From assembly GCA_900768725.1 (NCBI GenBank), contig CAAGDU010000012.1:1-11674 (forward strand): DNA of 11,674 bases. The letters are read 5' to 3'. This stretch comes from Bacteroidales bacterium. GTDB lineage: Bacteria > Bacteroidota > Bacteroidia > Bacteroidales > Paludibacteraceae. Below the pieces are notes generated by a model. That model did not search any database, was not told the origin of the DNA, and was given only the letters and a program-made list of their open reading frames with translations. Position 1 is the first letter of the stretch. Every line of letters starts with the position of its first letter. Positions 5,755 through 11,674 of this stretch are shown here, piece after piece. The position numbers were made by a program, and so were the translations under genes.

Positions 5755-8700
5755 TTAGAACTGTAGGCTTAGACCGACGAGTGAAGTCATGGAGCGTGGG
5801 TAGATATTGTTGTCGATACCACCGAACACTTCGGGGTCAAGTCCGCTGTATTTCGAGATGACGCAGGGGTTCTGCACGGTGAGATAGACACGTCCTGAGA
5901 TTTTCGGTTTCTGGAAGGAGTAACCGAGGGTGATGTTGTCGATACGGAGGAACGATCCGTTCTCTACGAAATAGTCTAATCGATACCATTCGGTGAACTT
6001 GTCGGTACCTTCTGCGGATTTGTACACGCCATCGCTCTTCATGCCTTTGTTGTAGTAGGTGTCGAAGGCAGTGAGCAATAGGTTGTGGTATCCGTTTCGG
6101 TAGAGGTTCTCGGATTGGCAATACTGCAAGTTAGTTGCGAGGACATCGTTGTACACATAGTTTCCGATGTTGGAGCGAAGGGAGATGCCGAGGTCGAATC
6201 CAAAGAATTGGAATTTCGTTTGGAAGCCCATGGTAACGGGCGCGTTGGGGCTATGGTAGTAGTATTGGTCTTCCTCGGAGATTGTGCCGTCTTCGTTGCG
6301 GTCAACTACATAGTAGAACTTCTCTCCATTGTCTCGTGTTCCGACAGCGGTTTCATATACATAGAAGGAACTTGCGGCATATCCAACGGCGTGGCGCTGT
6401 ATGGTGTTACCTGTACCGCAGGAGATACCTCCGGTGGGGATAGGTGTTTGGGCTTCGCCGGTATTCAGTTTGGTAATTTTGTTCTCGTTGTATGTAACGT
6501 TGAATCCGAGGTCCCACTTGAAGTTCTTGCGGTCGATGGCGACGGCGTTGATAGAGAATTCGACACCTTGGTTGGTGAGGGTACCGACGTTAGAGATCAC
6601 TTTGTTGCGGAAATTAGTACCTACCGCCACTGGAACGACATTAAGAAGGTCGTCAGTTTGACGGAAATAGTAGTCGATAGCACCCGTTACGCGTCCGTTG
6701 AGGAAGCCATAGTCAATACCGGCGTTGTAGGTAGTCGTTTTCTCCCATGTGAGTTCGCTATTGTAAGCATTGGGTCGGAAAGAGGTGTAGAGCACGTTGC
6801 CTTCCGCGTCGGTAACCACATTACCAAAGTCGTCAATGAGTTGGCTGTCTTCACCGCCAATGGGATAGTACGCATGGTCTTGCGCGATGGTATATTGTGC
6901 CATATAGGGATAATCACCTTGGTTGATCTCCTGCTGACCGGTGATACCATATCCGAGACGTAGTTTGAGGTCGCTGACCACATTGTTGTCTTTTAGGAAT
7001 GTTTCCTTAATCTTCCAACCCAATGCGACGGAGGGAAATACACCCCATCTGCGATCAGGTGCAAAACGAGAAGAACCGTCGCCACGGACAGTAGCCGTGA
7101 GCATCAGTTGATTCCAGCCGATATAGTTCAAACGTCCGAAGAACGAAACGAGGTAACTCTCGGTTTTGAAAGAAGAGGTAGAGACAGGGTATTTCACGCC
7201 GCGTTTGGTGGGGTCGTTGTTCGTCTCACGAATAACACCATTGCCCTCTGAAATATAATCATTGTAGAAATGTTGCCACTCGTAGCCCGCCATGATGTCG
7301 AAATGTTGGGTTTCGGTGAAGTCTTTGTAGTACTGGACGTAGCAGTTGAACTGGAGGTTGTACTTATTCTTCTCATCGAATCCTTTCCAGCCATAATAGT
7401 GGTTTGCGGTGCCGAAGGGGCTATTTTCGTATTTCTGCATACCATAGGAGTAGTCAGCACCGAAGTTGGCGTGGAGACGTAGGTCTTCGAAGCCATGGAT
7501 TTGATAATCCGCTTCCAAGTTGCCGACAAACGAGCCGGAGTTTGCAATAGAGGATTGCTGGTTGAGCGATGCTACGGGGTTAACGGTGGATTGCTCATCG
7601 TTGGCATACTGCCAAGTATCATCGTTGTAGTTGGCGGTAACGGTAGGTTGATAGTAGCCCCCGAAGAAGTCGTTGATGACTTGGTCGGAGATGAGTTCCT
7701 CTCCATACACATTTCTCATCCCGCCTTGGATAGGTGCAGTGGGATCCATGGCAATAGCGGCTCCAACGACACTTGCCGCATAACTATTGCGGATATACAA
7801 TCCTTTGGCATTGAAATTGATATTCAGGTGCTTATCAAAGAACGAGGGAGAGAGGTTCACGGATGCGGTTACACGTTGCATCTGGCTGGTTTTGATAGTA
7901 CCGTTGTTGAGCGTATAACCAATAGAAGCGCGATAAGGCATGTGTTTCGTACCGCCGACAACGGAGAAACTATGGTCTGTAGAAACGGCAGTACGATATA
8001 TTTGGTCTTGCCAATCGGTATTGGCATTACCGAGGCTGTGAATGGTGTTAGCGGGCAGTCCGATAGCGGTAGCGTAAGCGCGCATCTGGTCTCCGGTGAA
8101 CACCTCGGTACGGTTGGTCAGATTGCTGATAGAGACATTACCCTCGTATGAAAATTTGGGTTTGCTACCCGCTTTACCTTTCTTGGTGGTGATGATGATG
8201 ACACCGTTGGATGCACGCGAACCGTAGATAGCGGTTGCCGAAGCATCCTTGAGGACGGTGAACGTCTCAATATCATTCGGGTTGACCATCGAAAGAGGGT
8301 TAGACGCTCCGGGGATACCGTTGTTATCCATTGCCAAACCATCGATAACAACCAGCGGGCTATTGCTTGCGGAGAGCGACGAACCACCGCGGATACGAAT
8401 CGTGGCACCTGCACCTGGCGTACCACCATCTGAGGTTACTACCACGCCGGCGATCTTACCTTGCATCATCTCCTGTGCGTTGGTATTCAGACCCTTGTTC
8501 ATATCATCGGGTTTGATAGCCGTCACGGAACCGGTAGCATCGTTTTTCTTGACCACGCCGTATCCGACGACGATGACTTCGTCGAGCAATTCGGAGTCTT
8601 CGCCCAGCATCACGCGCATGTTGGCAGCGGCGGGCAGGGAGACGGATTTGTAACCCATATAACTGATTTCCAACTTCGCCCCAGTCTTGACATTCAAGGT

Positions 8701-8901
8701 GAAGTTACCGTCGAAGTCTGTAATAGTACCATTAGTAGTGCCCACTTCGATAATGTTTGCGCCAATGATAGGCTCATTATTGGCTGCATCCAACACTACG
8801 CCGGTAGCAGTCGTTTGGGCAAATAGACTCACACCTGTCAGCATCATGCAAACCAATGCTGCGAAACGGAACAAGTGCATATTCGAAAGAAAACGTTTCA
8901 T
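5755..8901 (-). CDS. susC: SusC-like TonB-dependent outer-membrane transporter
   Basis: This 1048-residue protein is the outer-membrane beta-barrel that imports oligosaccharides using TonB energy (B. thetaiotaomicron SusC is about 1000). It has a signal peptide ending near SLFAQ (residue 29). A carboxypeptidase-regulatory-like domain follows at about 31-105, starting TGVVLDAANNEPIIGANI and including DGNFTLNV and LEISYMGY. The TonB-box-like DEVIVVGYG is at 107-115. The plug domain, about 118-235, ends in the family signature DASATAIYGSRASNGVI. The rest is barrel, finishing in SLVGLSLQF with the terminal Phe typical of barrel insertion. The start is ATG at 8899-8901, 18 bp after the upstream lipoprotein stop. 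Pairing with a SusD that keeps starch contacts makes maltooligosaccharides the likely cargo; the SusC sequence alone does not settle the substrate. Confidence 0.95.
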   Translation of the reverse strand: MKRFLSNMHLFRFAALVCMMLTGVSLFAQTTATGVVLDAANNEPIIGANIIEVGTTNGTITDFDGNFTLNVKTGAKLEISYMGYKSVSLPAAANMRVMLGEDSELLDEVIVVGYGVVKKNDATGSVTAIKPDDMNKGLNTNAQEMMQGKIAGVVVTSDGGTPGAGATIRIRGGSSLSASNSPLVVIDGLAMDNNGIPGASNPLSMVNPNDIETFTVLKDASATAIYGSRASNGVIIITTKKGKAGSKPKFSYEGNVSISNLTNRTEVFTGDQMRAYATAIGLPANTIHSLGNANTDWQDQIYRTAVSTDHSFSVVGGTKHMPYRASIGYTLNNGTIKTSQMQRVTASVNLSPSFFDKHLNINFNAKGLYIRNSYAASVVGAAIAMDPTAPIQGGMRNVYGEELISDQVINDFFGGYYQPTVTANYNDDTWQYANDEQSTVNPVASLNQQSSIANSGSFVGNLEADYQIHGFEDLRLHANFGADYSYGMQKYENSPFGTANHYYGWKGFDEKNKYNLQFNCYVQYYKDFTETQHFDIMAGYEWQHFYNDYISEGNGVIRETNNDPTKRGVKYPVSTSSFKTESYLVSFFGRLNYIGWNQLMLTATVRGDGSSRFAPDRRWGVFPSVALGWKIKETFLKDNNVVSDLKLRLGYGITGQQEINQGDYPYMAQYTIAQDHAYYPIGGEDSQLIDDFGNVVTDAEGNVLYTSFRPNAYNSELTWEKTTTYNAGIDYGFLNGRVTGAIDYYFRQTDDLLNVVPVAVGTNFRNKVISNVGTLTNQGVEFSINAVAIDRKNFKWDLGFNVTYNENKITKLNTGEAQTPIPTGGISCGTGNTIQRHAVGYAASSFYVYETAVGTRDNGEKFYYVVDRNEDGTISEEDQYYYHSPNAPVTMGFQTKFQFFGFDLGISLRSNIGNYVYNDVLATNLQYCQSENLYRNGYHNLLLTAFDTYYNKGMKSDGVYKSAEGTDKFTEWYRLDYFVENGSFLRIDNITLGYSFQKPKISGRVYLTVQNPCVISKYSGLDPEVFGGIDNNIYPRSMTSLVGLSLQF

Positions 8902-8919
8902 TGTATTAGCAGTATTATA

Positions 8920-9861
8920 TTAAGGAATAAGAATATACGGGTTTTTATCTACTTCAGTAGTGCCCTTATCGGGTCTGAACTTGCTAAAGGTCAAAGTGAC
9001 AATAGGCTCTTCCGCATTATCCGTTTGCGCAGCGACCACAAACTTTTGGTTAGTTGTCAGTTCGGACACAAACCAATGGAGCAACTGATAATGTTTCTCC
9101 ACGCATGCTGTATCAGACTTCACTACATCAGTACTGTCAGCGTTGGGAACATTGAGTACATAGTTGTAGTCATACTTACCCGTGTTTGCCAATGTCTGTG
9201 CATCTCTATTGAGCGAGAAAGAAACATCTAATATGGTCTCGTAACCCAAAGTATCCGCTAACTCTTTCGTTTTCTTGGTGATGACGGTATCTCGAATAAC
9301 ACCGCCCGGAGTTACAGTCTTGTTGATGACGGTATCCATATAAGTAATGGTATCTTTCAGCACCAGCAATGTGGTATCGTGAAATTCCCATGCCGTATTG
9401 GGCAACGTTCCCACGAGTTCTTGCAAAGCCGCTACGCGTCCGGTTTTGAGTGTAAGTACTCGTTCTCCCTCAGTAAGTGTTCCTTCAAAGAACAGTGTTT
9501 CAATGGTTTGTGCGCCGTTGTCTTTTGGAGTAAAGACTACTTTCACTCCTGCATTAGCCTCGTTGTAATCTCCCATTACATAGGAGTACTCCACCGTAGC
9601 AGCAGGCACATACACACCATCTCCGAACAGCATCTCTGTGCGAGTCGCTGCATCATCAGACAGAAAATGATACTCAATAATATGAAGAACATTATTGTTC
9701 TCCACAAAGTAGCCCGAAAACACAGAATCTGTGCCAATCATTGTGCTCTGCGCAATGTCCTTGCATGTATTCTCCACATCCACATCGGATTTACAGCCGA
9801 CCGTGGCAAGCGCAAAGAACGCAGCAAACAGAGTCAAAACAAGTAATTTGTTTCTCATCAT
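8920..9861 (-). CDS. Unrecognised lipoprotein, first gene of the Sus-like operon
   Basis: I do not recognise the family. From ATG at 9861 (MMRNK; the next codon at 9858 is equally possible) the protein has 313 residues. A signal peptide ends in lipobox ATVGC (Cys23), followed by KSDVD, an acidic stretch resembling surface-export signals of Bacteroidota lipoproteins. An upstream in-frame ATG at 9915 would bury the signal peptide, so I reject it. The mature part looks like two beta-rich halves, about 40-145 and 155-295, joined by a Thr-rich stretch with repeated DT pairs (KDTITYMDTVINKTV, RDTVITKKT at 169-198). NTAWEF at 155-160 recalls lipocalin-like openings, but this is weak. It lies 18 bp before susC and directly behind the operon promoter, so it is likely co-expressed as an accessory surface glycan-binding or structural lipoprotein. 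Confidence 0.82.
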   Translation of the reverse strand: MMRNKLLVLTLFAAFFALATVGCKSDVDVENTCKDIAQSTMIGTDSVFSGYFVENNNVLHIIEYHFLSDDAATRTEMLFGDGVYVPAATVEYSYVMGDYNEANAGVKVVFTPKDNGAQTIETLFFEGTLTEGERVLTLKTGRVAALQELVGTLPNTAWEFHDTTLLVLKDTITYMDTVINKTVTPGGVIRDTVITKKTKELADTLGYETILDVSFSLNRDAQTLANTGKYDYNYVLNVPNADSTDVVKSDTACVEKHYQLLHWFVSELTTNQKFVVAAQTDNAEEPIVTLTFSKFRPDKGTTEVDKNPYILIP

Positions 9862-9871
9862 AAAAGATTTG

Positions 9872-9893
9872 TTAGTTAGTATTGATTGTTGAT
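9872..9893 (-). repeat. CAATCAA-type leader motif upstream of the first operon gene
   Basis: On the minus strand ATCAACAATCAA followed by TACTAACTAA lies 11-32 nt before the start codon. It echoes the leader at 4021-4043 of the last operon gene (12 identical bases). The leader has no Shine-Dalgarno site, so this low-G stretch is the best candidate for the translation enhancer. Confidence 0.5.
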
Positions 9894-9985
9894 TGATTTT
9901 TAGTGCCTCACCCAAATACGCCTCGCAAAATTAGCAAAACGATTCCAAATATGGGTAAATCTAAACGTTCGTTCAAATTGACCCA

Positions 9986-10017
9986 CAAAAGTACTACATT
10001 TTTTTGACACCCACAAA
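9986..10017 (-). promoter_or_regulatory. Main promoter of the Sus-like operon
   Basis: Minus strand: TTTG (10014-10017), exactly 20 bp, then TACTTTTG (9986-9993), a full consensus match. Transcription should start near 9979, giving a leader of about 118 nt. A second -7-like TAATTTTG (9926-9933) lacks a -33 partner. Two CCAAATA direct repeats (9912-9918, 9945-9951) 33 bp apart lie in the leader and could bind a regulator. No SusR-type regulator gene is present in the window. Confidence 0.75.
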
Positions 10018-10115
10018 TTTTTCCACAAAAAAAATCAATTGGAAAGTTATTTTTATTTATGCAATAGCTGATTATATGTTTTACAACATAAAAATGTATT
10101 TTTTGGCATTCCTGA

Positions 10116-10463
10116 TTGACAAAATTGAAGAATTTTTTTTCGATTGCGTTAGCCGTTACGGCTCTCGTGATGGGCTTTGCATCTTGCAAACCTGACAGCA
10201 AGGACGCAGATGAAGTTAAACTGATGTTTAACGAGTTGTCTCTTAAAGTGGGAGAAACACAACAAGTGAAGGTGGTTAAAGCAACCGGCGATGTAACTTG
10301 GACTACTGCCTCTGAGGCAATTGCTACGGTGGATGCACAAGGTAACATCACCGGTGTGGCAGAAGGTCAGACCGTTGCGACTGCTAAGGTTGGTGAGGCT
10401 TCCGCTGTTGTAAACGTTACGGTATCGGTAGCGGTGCCGGTTCCAGCATTCCTGAGAATGTAA
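10116..10463 (+). CDS. Small lipoprotein with one Big_2 Ig-like domain, probably frameshifted
   Basis: The 115-residue reading has a lipoprotein signal peptide (lipobox GFASC, Cys24) and then one bacterial Ig-like (Big_2) domain at about 38-103. The domain shows the family run LSLKVGETQQVKV, VTWTTASEAIATVDAQG and ITGVAEGQTVATA. Such domains are surface or adhesion modules. Two oddities stand out. There is no ATG: an in-frame TGA sits directly before the TTG at 10116, leaving TTG at 10116 or 10125. Also, after VNVT (residue 102) this frame runs into an improbable tail (SVAVPVPAFLRM). The -1 frame from about 10421 instead gives a plausible Gly/Ser linker and a beta-like end (IPENVTFPYEFTLRFTEE) stopping at 10516, 27 bp before the terminator. 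The native protein was probably about 133 residues. It is divergent from the Sus-like operon, and no functional link is shown. Confidence 0.65.
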   Translation: MTKLKNFFSIALAVTALVMGFASCKPDSKDADEVKLMFNELSLKVGETQQVKVVKATGDVTWTTASEAIATVDAQGNITGVAEGQTVATAKVGEASAVVNVTVSVAVPVPAFLRM

Positions 10464-10542
10464 CCTTCCCCTACGAGTTCACGCTGCGCTTTACAGAGGA
10501 AACTCCTGCTGAATAATTGACTTGTTCATCAGATAATCTTCG

Positions 10543-10580
10543 ACCGCTCCGAGTCTATCCCTCGGAGCGGTTATTTATTT
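10543..10580 (+). terminator. Terminator of the Big_2 lipoprotein gene
   Basis: ACCGCTCCGAG (10543-10553) and CTCGGAGCGGT (10561-10571) form a perfect, GC-rich 11-bp stem with a 7-nt loop, followed by TATTTATTT. The distance to the stop of the -1 frame (10516) is short, which supports that frame as the original 3' end of the gene. Confidence 0.85.
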
Positions 10581-10612
10581 CTCTATACAGAAATAAAATC
10601 TTCGAACACATT

Positions 10613-10705
10613 CAGTCTTTGTGTATATCGTTGGCTATATAGAGAATCACAACCTGAAACACATTAAAGAAGGATCATAAGTCATTCTCATACACAAAGA
10701 GACTG
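10613..10705 (+). repeat. Interrupted inverted repeat that competes with the next terminator hairpin
   Basis: CAGTCTTTGTGTAT (10613-10626) is complementary to ATACACAAAGAGACTG (10690-10705) over 14 bp with a 2-nt bulge. The right arm overlaps the left arm of the terminator at 10696-10734, so in a plus-strand transcript the two structures could not form together. This is arranged like an anti-terminator and terminator pair, but no gene follows on the plus strand. Confidence 0.5.
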
Positions 10706-10734
10706 TCTAACTTAACTTGTCAGACAGCCTCTTT
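10696..10734 (-). terminator. Terminator of the GltA/NfnB-like gene, possibly bidirectional
   Basis: The arms at 10696-10711 and 10719-10734 pair over 16 bp on the minus strand, using G-U wobbles where the plus strand would have two A-C mismatches. That favours service to the minus-strand gene ending 31 bp away. A T5 run at 10731-10735 on the plus strand also allows weaker termination in the other direction. Confidence 0.75.
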
Positions 10735-10764
10735 TTGTTTATATACAAGTATCCCAATAAAGGA

Positions 10765-11674
10765 CTAAAGAGTTGTTTGCAGCATCTCGTGCATCTCTTT
10801 AGCGGCGTGTCTGCCGTCCGCCATCGCAAGGATAACCGTCGCGCCACCACGGACGATATCACCACCCGCAAACAAGGTCGGGATAGCCGACTGCATCTTC
10901 TCGTTCACCACGATAGTGCCTTTCTTGCTGATTTCCAGCCCTTTGACCGTGGAAGGAATCAAGGGGTTAGGCGATACGCCCACGCTCACTATCACCAAGT
11001 CCGCAGGTATGGTTACCGTCTCTCCCTCTTCGGGCACGGGACTCCTGCGCCCCGACTCATCGGGTTCACCCAGCGTCATCACCTGCAGAACCGCCTCCTT
11101 CACACGCCCGTTCTCATCGGCATGGTACTCAAGCGGGTTGTGTAGCGTCATGAACTCGATGCCCTCTGCCTTCGCATGGTGCACCTCCTCAATACGCGCG
11201 GGCATCTCCTCTTCCGAACGGCGATAGACGATGATGGCATGCTCCGCGCCGAGACGCTTGGCTGTACGCACGGCATCCATCGCCGTGTTGCCACCGCCTA
11301 CTACCACCACATTCCTACCCCGCAGCAACGGCGTGTCCGTTGTCTCATTGCTGGCATCCATCAGGTTCACGCGCGTGAGGTACTCGTTGCACGACAGCAC
11401 ACCGTTCAGGTTCTCGCCCGGGATATTCATAAAGCGCGGCAGCCCTGCGCCGGAGCCTACAAAGATACCGGCATACCCCTCTGCCTGCAATTGTTCAACC
11501 GTGATAGTCTTACCCACGATAGTATCGGTCTTGAACTCCACACCCAGCGCGCGCAGCCCGTCTATCTCCGCATCCACAATACGATTCGGCAGACGGAACT
11601 CGGGAATGCCGTACTTGAGCACGCCTCCAATCTCATGCAACGCCTCAAACACCGTAACCTTGTAGCCATACTTC
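10765..11674 (-). CDS. GltA/NfnB-type NAD(P)H oxidoreductase (glutamate synthase small-subunit family), 3' part
   Basis: The 302 C-terminal residues are present; the start lies beyond the right edge. Family members are FAD flavoproteins that pass electrons from NADPH, either to glutamate synthase or, in NfnB, in electron bifurcation with ferredoxin. Visible signatures are GGVLKYGIPEFRLP near the left end of the fragment, VGSGAGLPRFMNIPGE, the second Rossmann fold VVVVGGGNTAMDAVRTAKRLG, YRRSEEEMPAR, and the FAD-closing AGGDIVRGGATVILAMADGR near the C-terminus. The phrase NLNGVLSCNEYLTRVNLM followed by DTPLL is closer to the homotetrameric GltA/NfnB branch than to E. coli GltD. In many Bacteroidales this domain is fused behind a dihydroorotate-dehydrogenase-B-like FAD/NAD domain; the missing N-terminus would decide. 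A terminator follows 31 bp downstream. Confidence 0.88.
   Translation of the reverse strand, partial: KYGYKVTVFEALHEIGGVLKYGIPEFRLPNRIVDAEIDGLRALGVEFKTDTIVGKTITVEQLQAEGYAGIFVGSGAGLPRFMNIPGENLNGVLSCNEYLTRVNLMDASNETTDTPLLRGRNVVVVGGGNTAMDAVRTAKRLGAEHAIIVYRRSEEEMPARIEEVHHAKAEGIEFMTLHNPLEYHADENGRVKEAVLQVMTLGEPDESGRRSPVPEEGETVTIPADLVIVSVGVSPNPLIPSTVKGLEISKKGTIVVNEKMQSAIPTLFAGGDIVRGGATVILAMADGRHAAKEMHEMLQTTL

Noticed and set aside
6085..6963. Plus-strand reading frame of 292 codons with Val-rich content
   Set aside because: Antisense to the SusC barrel. The Val/Glu-rich pattern is what the complement of beta-barrel coding sequence gives.
7495..8151. Plus-strand reading frame of 218 codons
   Set aside because: Antisense to susC, no signal or domain, and no promoter in front.
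10004..10195. Plus-strand 63-codon frame with hydrophobic stretch
   Set aside because: It overlaps the signal-peptide coding part of the Big_2 lipoprotein in another frame, and the lipobox frame is far more convincing.
9908..10351. Minus-strand 147-codon frame upstream of the Sus-like operon
   Set aside because: It covers the operon promoter and is antisense to the Big_2 lipoprotein, and the protein looks like a shadow translation.
10580..10645. TCTCTATA / TATAGAGA inverted repeat
   Set aside because: Eight AT-rich bases about 50 nt apart are expected by chance in this composition.
1..11674. CRISPR array, complete insertion sequence or second copy of the tRNA-Lys 3' end
   Set aside because: No regularly spaced repeats, transposase or matching attachment-site duplicate was found by eye; a dot-plot would settle weak cases.

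Overview
The window looks like chromosomal DNA from a member of the Bacteroidales (phylum Bacteroidota). The support is a SusC/SusD outer-membrane glycan-uptake pair, several promoters matching the Bacteroidota pattern (TTTG, about 20 bp, TAnnTTTG), leaders without Shine-Dalgarno sites, and lipoprotein signal peptides. Genus cannot be read from the sequence alone.

Layout from left to right. (1) Positions 1-1096, minus strand: the N-terminal two thirds of a class I fumarate hydratase, cut by the window edge, with its own promoter. (2) Positions about 1214-1517, plus strand: tRNA-Lys(CTT) with promoter, a long leader and a clear terminator. (3) Positions about 1518-2663: remnant of an integrated element, made of a gene-poor 319-bp stretch and a tyrosine recombinase that stops just after the first catalytic arginine. 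(4) Positions 2783-2919, minus strand: tRNA-His(GTG), driven by a 53-bp promoter module almost identical to that of tRNA-Lys but inverted. (5) Positions 2964-10017, minus strand: one operon, read right to left as an unrecognised surface-type lipoprotein, a SusC-like TonB-dependent transporter, a SusD that resembles the starch-binding SusD of Bacteroides thetaiotaomicron, and a secreted protein with two putative alpha-glucan-binding-like modules. It begins at a good promoter near 9986-10017 and ends at a perfect 11-bp hairpin. (6) Positions 10116-10580, plus strand: a small Ig-like (Big_2) lipoprotein with only TTG starts and an apparent -1 frame disruption, followed by a strong terminator. (7) Positions 10765-11674, minus strand: the C-terminal part of a GltA/NfnB-type NAD(P)H oxidoreductase (glutamate synthase small-subunit family), cut by the right edge.

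The functional core is the four-gene operon. SusC and SusD would form the outer-membrane uptake complex for an alpha-glucan such as starch or maltooligosaccharides. The last gene would bind glycan outside the cell, and the first gene is a lipoprotein of unknown role. No glycoside hydrolase, SusR-type regulator or SusE/F lipoprotein lies in the window, so the enzymes must be elsewhere. I see no CRISPR array, no complete transposon, and nothing that amounts to a demonstrated new system. The best leads are the unknown lead lipoprotein, the unusual secreted partner, the disrupted Big_2 lipoprotein, the inverted tRNA promoter repeat around an integrase remnant, and the mispaired acceptor stem of tRNA-His.
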